Of a stretch of DNA of 16,263 nucleotides, positions 1-6,303 are shown in pieces. The notes under the pieces were generated by a model that was not told where the DNA came from, made no database searches, and worked only from the letters and a program-made list of their open reading frames with translations. Origin of the DNA: an uncultured Solirubrobacterales bacterium (GTDB taxonomy: Bacteria > Actinomycetota > Thermoleophilia > Solirubrobacterales > Solirubrobacteraceae); assembly GCA_937973575.1 (NCBI GenBank), contig CALJKH010000032.1:1-16263 (forward strand), read 5' to 3'. The translations under genes were made by a program, and so were the position numbers. Each line of letters begins with the position of its first letter. Within the stretch, counting starts at the first letter, position 1.

Positions 1-542
1 CGCTTTACGTGAAGACCTACCTCTACCAAGGCGGCGTATTTAAGTCACAGTGGTGGTGCTACGGGGACAACACCTCGCTTTACAACACAACAGCTGCTTG
101 CAACAACAAGGCAACTGGTGGCGATGCCAAGAACACTCTCCTTGCCACAGGCAAGGGCAAGGGCATGGTCCCTGGCAGTGGTACGTTCAACGACACTACT
201 AACAAGAAGGGTCTGAACGGCTGCAACGTCATTTTTGCCAATGACAACTCAGTCGCTCCGCTTTCCTTCGGTGGTACTGACACTGGTTGCAAGAACCGCC
301 TCACGGTTCTGATCCCCGCCCTCAACGGCGACGGCTCAGGCCTCGGCGAGCTCCCAGGTGGATTCATCCTGAGCGACTTCTACATGAACGTGAGCAACAC
401 GAAGTACCTCAAGGCTGGTTCGAAGGCATGTGTCTCGCACAACATGACCACCAACACCAATGTTGTCTACTCACACATCAAGGGTGAGACTGGCGGCCCA
501 ACACCAGCTACAGCAACGGTCGTATCCAAGAACGCTTGCTGA
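1..542 (+). CDS. Secreted cysteine-containing protein, paralogue copy 1 (5' end outside window)
   Basis: This is the C-terminal half of a protein whose start lies about 500 nt before the window, judged by the constant 1205-nt offset to the next copy. The frame is open from the window edge and ends at TGA 540-542. It aligns with residues 169 onward of the downstream paralogue, including a WWCYG motif, a lysine/glycine-rich stretch, the IIFANDNS-like segment, an I-P-A-L-N-G-D-G-S-G loop and a cysteine as the very last residue. Six cysteines are visible and all match positions in copy 2. No enzyme motif is seen. From its paralogues it is presumably exported by Sec and disulfide-bonded outside the cell. 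Function is unknown; an extracellular beta-sandwich structural or adhesive protein is a guess. An apparent start at 9 is only an internal GTG codon. Confidence 0.8.
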   Translation, partial: LYVKTYLYQGGVFKSQWWCYGDNTSLYNTTAACNNKATGGDAKNTLLATGKGKGMVPGSGTFNDTTNKKGLNGCNVIFANDNSVAPLSFGGTDTGCKNRLTVLIPALNGDGSGLGELPGGFILSDFYMNVSNTKYLKAGSKACVSHNMTTNTNVVYSHIKGETGGPTPATATVVSKNAC

Positions 543-569
543 TCTAGCTAAACAAGCTGTTAAGGACGA

Positions 570-600
570 GGGTCCCGCGAGAGCGGGGCCCTTTTTCTTT
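570..600 (+). terminator. Rho-independent terminator of secreted paralogue 1
   Basis: A 9-bp stem (570-578 with 583-591, one G-T pair) closes a GAGA tetraloop and is followed directly by TTTTTCTTT. This is a textbook intrinsic terminator 27 nt after the stop codon, so copy 1 is transcribed separately from copy 2. Confidence 0.9.
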
Positions 601-703
601 GCCTCAAACCGAGAGCAACTATTGAGTCGCGCCAGTGTTTTTGCGAGTATGTGGACTTGGAGAAAGACTGGCCTCTTTGGCCAGTAATGGGGAGGAGACC
701 TCG

Positions 704-1747
704 ATGCGTAAATCAATGATTGGAATCACTGTTGCTGCACTTGGCCTGATGGTTGCGCCGGTTGCTTCAGCCGCAATCCATCAGCAGTCGACTGGGAATA
801 CATACCCACCGACTGGCACCTCAAAGAGTGCTCCGGCAAAGGCCGGCTATGTGCGATTCGAGTCGTATCTGTCCACGAGGGATCCGGAGTCCACACGTGG
901 CACCAAGAAAGCAAACCCCGTTGGCAAGGTCTTTATGGACTTCCCGAAGGGTGGAACGGTGAACAAGAACGCCAAGCCCACCTGCAATCAGAGCGAGTAT
1001 GCAACTCCAGTTGTGCTTGCGGCAACATGCACCAAGTCAATTGTCGGTACTGGCTGGGCGCTGCTTAACACTGGATCTGCAACTGCGCATGACCAGCTGA
1101 CCGGCGCAGCACCTGCCTGCGCGGATCCTGCCGTCGACTCGACTCAGTACAGCCGCACTTGGGAAGCAGCACCAGGGAACGGCCCCGACTGCACCCCGAC
1201 GGGCGACCTATATGTGAAGGTCACCGCCTATCAAGGTGGCGTCCTGAAGGCACAGTGGTGGTGCTATGGAGATGACACTGCGAAGTACAACACGACGGCT
1301 GCCTGCAGTAACAAGGCAACTGGTGGTGATGCCAAGAACACTCTCCTTGCAACAGGTAAGGGTAAGGGCATGGTCCTTGGCAGCGGTACGTTCAATGACA
1401 CCGCCAACAAGAAGGGTCTGAACGGCTGCAATATCATCTTTGCCAATGACAACTCGGCTGCTCCGCTTGCATTCGGCGGCACCGATACCGGTTGTAAGAA
1501 CCGGCTGACAGTGATCATCCCGGCCTTGAACGGTGATGGGTCGGGTCTTGGTGAGCTGACCGGCGGATTCGTACTTTCGGACTTCTACCTCCACATCACC
1601 GCCAATAACTACATGAAGGCGCCGGCATGTCCTGCCAGCAAGACATGGCAGCTGAAGACTCAGGTTGTGTTCTCCAAGCTCAAGGGTGAGTCCGGTGACG
1701 CTCCTGCCGCGCAGACGGTCACATCGTCGGAGAGCTGCTCGAAGTAA
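704..1747 (+). CDS. Secreted cysteine-containing protein, paralogue copy 2
   Basis: The product is 347 aa. The ATG at 704 is chosen because it follows an AGGAG ribosome-binding site (693-697) at six nucleotides and begins a classic Sec signal peptide: Arg-Lys, a hydrophobic core, then A-S-A before the likely cleavage after residue 23. The frame is open further upstream to 635, but that extension would bury the signal peptide. The mature protein has ten cysteines (94, 109, 139, 163, 187, 201, 242, 264, 309, 345), consistent with disulfides. It has no transmembrane segment after the signal and no sortase motif. Landmarks shared with the neighbours are an F-P-K-G strand, a C-T-K-S-x-V-G-x-G-W-A stretch, a Y-Q-G turn, I-P-A-L-N-G and A-C-P-A-S-K. 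I do not recognise a named domain. The overall pattern resembles secreted hypothetical proteins that I associate with Thermoleophilia. Confidence 0.85.
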   Translation: MRKSMIGITVAALGLMVAPVASAAIHQQSTGNTYPPTGTSKSAPAKAGYVRFESYLSTRDPESTRGTKKANPVGKVFMDFPKGGTVNKNAKPTCNQSEYATPVVLAATCTKSIVGTGWALLNTGSATAHDQLTGAAPACADPAVDSTQYSRTWEAAPGNGPDCTPTGDLYVKVTAYQGGVLKAQWWCYGDDTAKYNTTAACSNKATGGDAKNTLLATGKGKGMVLGSGTFNDTANKKGLNGCNIIFANDNSAAPLAFGGTDTGCKNRLTVIIPALNGDGSGLGELTGGFVLSDFYLHITANNYMKAPACPASKTWQLKTQVVFSKLKGESGDAPAAQTVTSSESCSK

Positions 1748-1771
1748 CAGCATCAGCTTTCAGTTCAATGG

Positions 1772-1800
1772 AAAGGCCTCGCATTTGCGGGGCCTTTTCT
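1772..1800 (+). terminator. Rho-independent terminator of secreted paralogue 2
   Basis: An 11-bp stem (1772-1782 with 1787-1797, one wobble pair) with an ATTT loop runs into TTTTCTTT. It lies 24 nt after the stop codon of copy 2. Confidence 0.9.
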
Positions 1801-1885
1801 TTGCTGCTTACTCAAGCTTTGCCCTGCGGCATGTGATCGGCGCCACAGTGGTGTTAGGGCCGGGAGACCCATGAGGAGAGGCACC

Positions 1886-2767
1886 ATGCGCAAGTTCGCA
1901 CCCCTAATAACAGCAGCAGTACTACTGGCTCTTCCAGCCGCAGCTTCAGCCGCTCTGCAGCAGGAGGCCAATGTGAAGGTCACCCCGACAGCGGGCACCC
2001 TTGCCCCGAAGGGCAAGAACTACGTCAAGTTGAACGCCTACCTGTCAACTCGTGATTCGGCATCGACTAGGCCTCAGCTGAAAGCAAACCCGGTTGGCAA
2101 GGTCGTGATTACTTTCCCAGCCGGCTCTATCGTTAATGCCAAGGCAACACCGGGCTGCCACCTGAATCAGTACTCGGCGGTGTCGAAGCTCAAGGCAACA
2201 TGTGCCAAGTCGCTTGTAGGTATGGGCTGGGCGTATGTGAACACTGGCTGGGTTGGCGCTTCTGCTCGTGCGCAATTGACTGACACTGCCAGCGGGCCCA
2301 ATTCGCCTGCACCGTGTCTTGACGGCGACGTCACCCAATACACGAGGAGTTGGTCTGCGACTGGGACTTCAGACTGCGTCCCAATTGGCCACATTTGGAA
2401 CAGGGTCTACGCCTACCAGGGCGCGATCATCAACGGCAAGTACAACCCGGCGGGGATCATCTTCGCCTCCGACAACTCTGTTGCCGGTATTGCCTTCGGT
2501 GGTACGACCAAGACAAACACGCTGACGGTTCCGATTCCGGCGCTTAACGGTGCTGGCTCCGGCGCAGGCGAGCTGCCATTCGGTTGGGTTCTGTCGGACT
2601 TCAAGCTCAACATCACGAAGCCGACTTACCTGAAGGCTGGCGCCTGCCCCGCTTCTAAGAAGTGGAACGTTAAGACGACAGTGAGCTTCTCCAACTTCAA
2701 GGAGGACGCTGCCCTGCCTGTCCCAGCAAACCAGGTGATCACAACACAGTCGACCTGTCGGGTCTAG
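1886..2767 (+). CDS. Secreted cysteine-containing protein, paralogue copy 3 (short form)
   Basis: The product is 293 aa from ATG 1886, which sits seven nucleotides after AGGAG (1874-1878) and gives an M-R-K start like copy 2. An in-frame ATG at 1871 would add five residues and is less likely. A Sec signal peptide ends at A-A-S-A before residue 23. Six cysteines (91, 106, 144, 164, 254, 291) match the conserved six of copy 2. The region matching copy 2 residues 177-251 is about 54 residues shorter, so the WWC/AAC/GC cysteines are missing, and the matching partner of Cys264 is lost through a two-residue gap. The remaining landmarks (S-T-R-D, N-P-V-G-K-V, I-P-A-L-N-G, L-S-D-F, A-C-P-A-S-K-K-W) are intact. 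It looks like the minimal fold of the family. Function is unknown. Confidence 0.85.
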   Translation: MRKFAPLITAAVLLALPAAASAALQQEANVKVTPTAGTLAPKGKNYVKLNAYLSTRDSASTRPQLKANPVGKVVITFPAGSIVNAKATPGCHLNQYSAVSKLKATCAKSLVGMGWAYVNTGWVGASARAQLTDTASGPNSPAPCLDGDVTQYTRSWSATGTSDCVPIGHIWNRVYAYQGAIINGKYNPAGIIFASDNSVAGIAFGGTTKTNTLTVPIPALNGAGSGAGELPFGWVLSDFKLNITKPTYLKAGACPASKKWNVKTTVSFSNFKEDAALPVPANQVITTQSTCRV

Positions 2768-2792
2768 CTCAGAACTAACAGCGCAAGGGAAA

Positions 2793-2840
2793 CGGTCCCG
2801 CTCACTCCGACCTCCTTCGGAGTGGGTGGGGCCGCTTTTG
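2793..2840 (+). terminator. Long hairpin terminator between convergent genes
   Basis: An 18-bp uninterrupted stem with four G-T pairs (2793-2810 with 2817-2834) closes a six-base loop and is followed by CTTTT. Flanking bases 2781-2786 can also pair with 2838-2843, lengthening the structure. It terminates paralogue 3 and, because it abuts the stop codon of the convergent Sco gene at 2843, probably serves that transcript too, although the T-run on the minus strand is weak. Confidence 0.85.
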
Positions 2841-2842
2841 CG

Positions 2843-3457
2843 TTAGGGGCGACAGACGCCTTCGCGGGAGACCAGCAGCTTGAGGTCGTGAGTAAGGCCC
2901 TCTGGCGTCAAGTGAGCTGTTGGCCATGCCACGCAGCGGCGGCCGTCGCGGTCGAGGAGAAAGACATAGGCGCTGTGGTCAGACTTCGCTGTCTGGCCTG
3001 CAACTCCCCAGGCCTGCCAGGTTGCCTGGACTTGCGAAGGGGTTCCGAGTCCCCAGTGCATGCGCCCCTGAAGGTGCTGCTCGTTGAGCCATGTGTTGAC
3101 CTTTGCGGGAGTGTCGTTTTGAGGGTCTGCGGTGATTGCGATTACCGGCACGTCTTTGCCGAGCGAGTCCATCGCGCCGCGAATTTGCTGGGCGGTAAGG
3201 GGGCAGACGTCCTTGCAGTCGGTGTAGAGGAAAGTGACGATTGAGGGGCCACCTTTGACGCCCTCGAGAGACACAGGCTTACCTGCTTCATCGGTGAGTG
3301 TGAAGTCGGCGACCGGGACGTTGGGAGGCATCAACGAACCTTCGTAGTCAGCGGATGGAGAGGCTCTTCCACCCGAGCTAACGCCCCAGATTGCAACCCC
3401 ACTGAGAAGAAGGCCGAACGCGGCGATGATCACGAGCTTTGAGCGACTGGAAAACAC
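2843..3457 (-). CDS. Sco1/SenC/PrrC-family copper chaperone
   Basis: The product is 204 aa. Residues 8-25 form an uncleaved hydrophobic anchor after a basic N-terminus, placing a thioredoxin-fold domain outside the membrane. The family copper ligands are present: C81-K-D-V-C85-P (the CxxxC motif) and H161 in S-D-H-S-A-Y. The T-A-D-P-Q-N-D-T-P segment (109-117) is also typical. Sco proteins deliver copper to the CuA site of cytochrome oxidase or act as thiol-disulfide oxidoreductases, so this one likely serves aerobic respiration. No oxidase gene is adjacent. The start is GTG 3457, because an in-frame TGA lies immediately upstream; no Shine-Dalgarno is visible, so a short or absent leader is possible. 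It is divergent from the rhodanese-MoeB gene across 41 bp. Confidence 0.9.
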   Translation of the reverse strand: MFSSRSKLVIIAAFGLLLSGVAIWGVSSGGRASPSADYEGSLMPPNVPVADFTLTDEAGKPVSLEGVKGGPSIVTFLYTDCKDVCPLTAQQIRGAMDSLGKDVPVIAITADPQNDTPAKVNTWLNEQHLQGRMHWGLGTPSQVQATWQAWGVAGQTAKSDHSAYVFLLDRDGRRCVAWPTAHLTPEGLTHDLKLLVSREGVCRP

Positions 3458-3470
3458 TCATGCAGCGTAA

Positions 3471-3490
3471 CCGGAATCACCGGCTATTCT
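3471..3490. promoter_or_regulatory. Compact divergent promoter region of sco and rhodanese-moeB
   Basis: Only 41 bp separate two divergent starts. A candidate plus-strand -10 element TATTCT lies at 3485-3490, which would start transcription at or next to the ATG at 3499. A dyad CCGG-N5-CCGG sits at 3471-3483 in the middle and could bind a regulator. No good -35 element is seen for either direction. Confidence 0.3.
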
Positions 3491-3498
3491 TCTGATCC

Positions 3499-4686
3499 AT
3501 GACGCAAGCAAAGACAGGAGTGGAGCTCGCCTCCGAGATTAAGGTCCGGATCCCAGAGATTTCGCCTGCCGAGGTGCACGAAGATCTCCCAGAAGGAACT
3601 GTGATCATCGACGTCCGCGAAGACGGCGAATGGGCAACCGGCAACATTCCCGGAGCGCATCACATCCCACGTTCGTACCTCGAGCTTCGCGTTGACAACC
3701 TCGTTCGTGATAGGTCGACTCCAGTTGTCGTCTATTGCGCCGGTGGTATTCGGTCCCTCTACGCGGCCAGGACTCTGATCGAGGACATGGGTTTTGAAGA
3801 TGTCAAGAACATGATTGGCGGAATCACTCTCTGGAAGGACGGCGGCCTGCCAGTCGAGGTCGCAAAGACGTTGACGCCAGAACAAGCCGACCGTTACAGC
3901 CGCCACCTCCTCCTCAACGAGGTTGGTCTAGAAGGGCAGATCAAGCTTCTTGACGCCAAGGTTCTCCTTCTCGGTGCTGGTGGCCTTGGGTCGCCGACTG
4001 CGCTCTACCTGGCTGCGGCCGGTGTCGGAACGCTCGGGATCATCGATGGCGACACAGTTGACCGAAGCAACCTTCAGCGTCAGGTGATCCACAATGAGGA
4101 GCGCATTGGCACCCTCAAGGTTGACTCGGCAGAGGCGACGATCAACGCTCTCAACCCGGATGTAAACGTCGTCAAATACCCGTACCGGATTGGCCCGGAC
4201 AACATCATGGACATCCTCCCCGAGTACGACATCGTCGTAGACGGGCTCGACAACTTCCCTACCCGTTACCTGCTCAACGACGCCTCGGTTCGTCTGCAGA
4301 TTCCAGTGGTGTCAGCTTCGATCCTCGGGTTTGAGGGTCAGCTCTCTGTGTTCAAGCCTTACGACGGGCCTTGCTACCGCTGCCTCTATCCAGTTCCACC
4401 ACCGCCAGAACTTGCTCCTTCATGTGGAGCCAACGGCGTTCTTGGAGTCCTTCCGGGAACCATGGGCCTGCTCCAGGCAACTGAGGTTGTCAAGCTGATC
4501 CTTGAAGAGGGTGACCCTCTGGTTGGTCGACTCCTACTCTACGACGCACTCGCAGCCTCCTTCACCGAGCTGAAGATGCGCCGTGACCCAGAGTGCCCGA
4601 TCTGCTCACGCGAGCCAGACGCAATTTCTGCCGAAGAGATGGGTGTATTCCCTGACTACGAAGCCTTCTGCTCCGGCGGTCACTAG
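3499..4686 (+). CDS. Rhodanese-MoeB fusion: sulfur-carrier adenylyltransferase/sulfurtransferase
   Basis: The product is 395 aa. Residues about 22-118 are a rhodanese domain: I-I-D-V-R-E at 36-41, a G-N-I-P-G-A-H-H-I-P segment and the active-site loop C80-A-G-G-I-R. Residues about 125-390 are a ThiF/MoeB/E1-like domain with ATP-binding G-A-G-G-L-G-S (159-165), two zinc-type pairs C292-x2-C295 and C366-x2-C369, and a crossover-loop cysteine C309. It should adenylate the C-terminal glycine of a ubiquitin-like sulfur carrier and help convert it to thiocarboxylate. The gene for such a carrier starts 10 nt downstream. In MoeZ and MOCS3 the rhodanese is C-terminal, so the domain order here is swapped; the protein instead ends C-S-G-G-H. 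By context it serves CysO rather than molybdopterin, since no other moa or moe gene is present, but dual use is possible. No Shine-Dalgarno is seen. Confidence 0.92.
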   Translation: MTQAKTGVELASEIKVRIPEISPAEVHEDLPEGTVIIDVREDGEWATGNIPGAHHIPRSYLELRVDNLVRDRSTPVVVYCAGGIRSLYAARTLIEDMGFEDVKNMIGGITLWKDGGLPVEVAKTLTPEQADRYSRHLLLNEVGLEGQIKLLDAKVLLLGAGGLGSPTALYLAAAGVGTLGIIDGDTVDRSNLQRQVIHNEERIGTLKVDSAEATINALNPDVNVVKYPYRIGPDNIMDILPEYDIVVDGLDNFPTRYLLNDASVRLQIPVVSASILGFEGQLSVFKPYDGPCYRCLYPVPPPPELAPSCGANGVLGVLPGTMGLLQATEVVKLILEEGDPLVGRLLLYDALAASFTELKMRRDPECPICSREPDAISAEEMGVFPDYEAFCSGGH

Positions 4687-4696
4687 GCTCTACGCG

Positions 4697-4972
4697 ATGG
4701 CAACTGTACGAATCCCACCAGTTCTTCGCGCCAGCGTTGGCGGCGAGCGAGAAGTAGAGGCCGCTGGCTCAAACATTGGCGAAGTGCTCAAGGCCCTGGT
4801 TGAGGCTTATCCCGCAACCAAGGAGCAGATCTTCAGCGCTGACGGTGCTCTCAACCGTTACGTGAACGTCTACCTCAACGATGAGGACGTTCGAGTGCTT
4901 GACGGTCTTGAGACTGGCGTAAGCGAATCAGACTCAGTCGTCATCCTGCCGGCAATGGCCGGCGGCTGCTAA
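4697..4972 (+). CDS. cysO: CysO-like ubiquitin-fold sulfur carrier protein ending Gly-Gly-Cys
   Basis: The product is 91 aa. It has the MoaD/ThiS/CysO pattern: T-V-R-I-P at the N-terminus, an N-V-Y-L-N-D-E-D strand near 57-64, V-V-I-L-P-A near 81-86 and a C-terminal G-G motif (89-90). In M. tuberculosis CysO the terminal glycine is adenylated, thiocarboxylated and used by CysM as the sulfur donor, giving CysO-Cys that Mec cleaves. Here a cysteine codon (TGC) follows Gly90 before the stop, so the translated product must lose Cys91 before activation. ATG 4697 is preferred to upstream in-frame starts, which would overlap the preceding gene. There is no strong Shine-Dalgarno; the 10-nt gap suggests co-transcription and coupling with the rhodanese-MoeB gene. 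MoaD is the alternative call, but cysM and the JAMM gene favour CysO. Confidence 0.88.
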   Translation: MATVRIPPVLRASVGGEREVEAAGSNIGEVLKALVEAYPATKEQIFSADGALNRYVNVYLNDEDVRVLDGLETGVSESDSVVILPAMAGGC

Positions 4973-5008
4973 CAGCTGAGTCCGTCTGATGCACGGTGCC
5001 GCTTACCC

Positions 5009-5037
5009 TTGGTGAGCGGTTGCGGCGCGGGTATGAT
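5009..5037 (+). promoter_or_regulatory. Candidate promoter of cysM
   Basis: TTGGTG (5009-5014) and TATGAT (5032-5037) are separated by 17 bp, a good match to a housekeeping sigma-70-type promoter. Transcription would start near 5044, about 10 nt before the cysM ATG, so cysM can be expressed apart from the upstream carrier operon. Confidence 0.5.
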
Positions 5038-5055
5038 TAGACGAAGAGATTCCCA

Positions 5056-6021
5056 ATGGCTGAACCACTTCTAAATCGTCCATGCGGTGGCCGCTTCGGC
5101 GACATCGTCCAATCAATTGGATCAACTCCTCTTGTTGAGCTCAAGCGCCTCTCGCCAAAGCCGGGAGTGAGGATCTGGGCGAAGCTTGAATCGCGCAATC
5201 CGACCGGTTCAATCAAGGACAGAGTCGCCCGCGCGCTGATCGAGGATGCTGAGGAGAAGGGCGCTATCGGCCCTGGCATGACGATTCTTGAGCCGACGAG
5301 TGGAAACACTGGCATCGCCCTCGCCATGATCTGCAAGCGCAAGGGATACAACCTCAAGGTTGTAATGCCCGAGAGCGTTACAGAGGAGAGGACACAGCTC
5401 CTGAAGATGTACGGCGCTGAGATCGTCTACTCACCAGGTGACCTTGGCTCAAACGGCGCTGTTGAGATGGCGCTTGACATGGCCGAGAAGGACAGCTCGT
5501 ACTACATGCCCTATCAGTACGGCAACGAGGCCAACCCTTTGGCGCATTACAACGGAACAGCCCCAGAGATTCTTGACGAGCTTGACGATGTGGCTGCGTT
5601 TGTGGCTGGGCTCGGAACTGGTGGCACATTGATGGGGGTAGGGCGCCGCTTCAAGGAGGAACTTCCAGACTGCAAGATCGTTGCTGCCGAGCCGATGCAG
5701 GGCGAGCCTGTTCAAGGCCTGCGCAGCCTCGACGATGGATTCATCCCTCCGATCATCGACATCTCACTTCTTGATCGGAAGATCTTCGTCAGTAACCGTG
5801 ACGCAGTCGTTTGGACGCGGAAGCTTCTTGATGAAGAGGGCATCTTCGCTGGTGTTTCCTCTGGCGCTATCGCGCGCGTGGCAGTGCGAATCGCAGATGA
5901 GCTTGACGAGGGCAACGTCGTCTTCATCGTCTGCGACGACGGCTGGCGCTACCTCTCCTCTGGGATCTACACTCGCCCAGTGGACGAGATCGAGGAACTT
6001 GAGTCCACACTTTGGTGGTAG
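5056..6021 (+). CDS. cysM: CysM-type cysteine synthase (O-phosphoserine/CysO-dependent)
   Basis: The product is 321 aa, a PLP-dependent fold-type II enzyme. The PLP lysine is K54 in N-P-T-G-S-I-K-D-R, the substrate loop T-S-G-N-T-G is at 81-86 and the phosphate-binding loop G-L-G-T-G-G-T at 185-191. It matches mycobacterial CysM more than CysK: the G-L-R-S-L-D-D-G-F segment with R223 aligns with the arginine of M. tuberculosis CysM (R220) reported to select O-phosphoserine, and the tail ending S-T-L-W-W resembles its mobile C-terminal lid. It should join an aminoacrylate from O-phosphoserine to thiocarboxylated CysO, forming CysO-Cys. The gene lies 83 nt after cysO with its own candidate promoter. 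The ribosome-binding site is weak (GAAGAG). I am confident of the family; substrate preference is inferred. Confidence 0.93.
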   Translation: MAEPLLNRPCGGRFGDIVQSIGSTPLVELKRLSPKPGVRIWAKLESRNPTGSIKDRVARALIEDAEEKGAIGPGMTILEPTSGNTGIALAMICKRKGYNLKVVMPESVTEERTQLLKMYGAEIVYSPGDLGSNGAVEMALDMAEKDSSYYMPYQYGNEANPLAHYNGTAPEILDELDDVAAFVAGLGTGGTLMGVGRRFKEELPDCKIVAAEPMQGEPVQGLRSLDDGFIPPIIDISLLDRKIFVSNRDAVVWTRKLLDEEGIFAGVSSGAIARVAVRIADELDEGNVVFIVCDDGWRYLSSGIYTRPVDEIEELESTLWW

Positions 6022-6083
6022 TTGGCTAACCGTTAACTCGGCCCCGCTACGATTGCCTCTAGACCACTTATTAGGGAGTCACC

Positions 6084-6296
6084 TTGTTTAGCCAAGTAGG
6101 ACCAATGGAAATCGTTCTTGTCGCAGCAATCGCGCTGCTTGTCCTTGGTCCCAAGCGACTTCCAGGCGCAGCCCGGTCACTAGGTAAGGGCATCCGCGAG
6201 TTCAAGCAATCCGTCAGCGATGCTGTGCCCACGCACGACGAACTGACATCAATCGTTGACCCTGACCGGATCGACGAGCCCACTCACAAGAGCTAG
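6084..6296 (+). CDS. tatA: TatA-family twin-arginine translocase subunit
   Basis: The product is 70 aa. It has the TatA/TatB signature: G-P-M-E before a short hydrophobic helix (about 9-21), the hinge L-G-P-K-R-L-P, and an amphipathic helix R-S-L-G-K-G-I-R-E-F-K-Q. TatA multimers form the pore that exports folded Tat substrates across the cytoplasmic membrane. Start TTG 6084 is chosen because AGGGAG (6073-6078) precedes it by five nucleotides and because the G-P-M-E motif needs residues before it; ATG 6105 lacks a ribosome-binding site. tatB and tatC are not in the window. It sits between cysM and the JAMM peptidase gene, 7 nt before the latter, so it shares a transcript with that pathway without an obvious functional link. 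Confidence 0.9.
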   Translation: MFSQVGPMEIVLVAAIALLVLGPKRLPGAARSLGKGIREFKQSVSDAVPTHDELTSIVDPDRIDEPTHKS

Positions 6297-6303
6297 CTAG
6301 TCG

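Noticed and set aside
635..703. N-terminal extension of secreted paralogue 2 from 635
   Set aside because: It would place 23 residues before an obvious signal peptide and lacks a ribosome-binding site.
1208..1753. Antisense open frame of 181 codons on the minus strand
   Set aside because: It lies wholly within secreted paralogue 2, which has a signal peptide, ribosome-binding site and homologues on both sides; the antisense product has no coherent pattern.
4583..4696. N-terminal extension of the CysO-like protein from 4583
   Set aside because: It would overlap the rhodanese-MoeB gene by about 100 bases and is not part of the small ubiquitin-like fold.
3499..4972. Assignment of the MoeB and carrier genes to molybdopterin synthesis
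   Set aside because: No moaA, moaC, moaE, mog or molybdate transport gene is nearby, whereas CysM and a Mec-type JAMM peptidase are; dual function is not excluded.
4973..5055. Sulfur- or SAM-type riboswitch before cysM
   Set aside because: The gap is only 83 nt, with a good promoter ending about 10 nt before the start, leaving no room for a structured leader.
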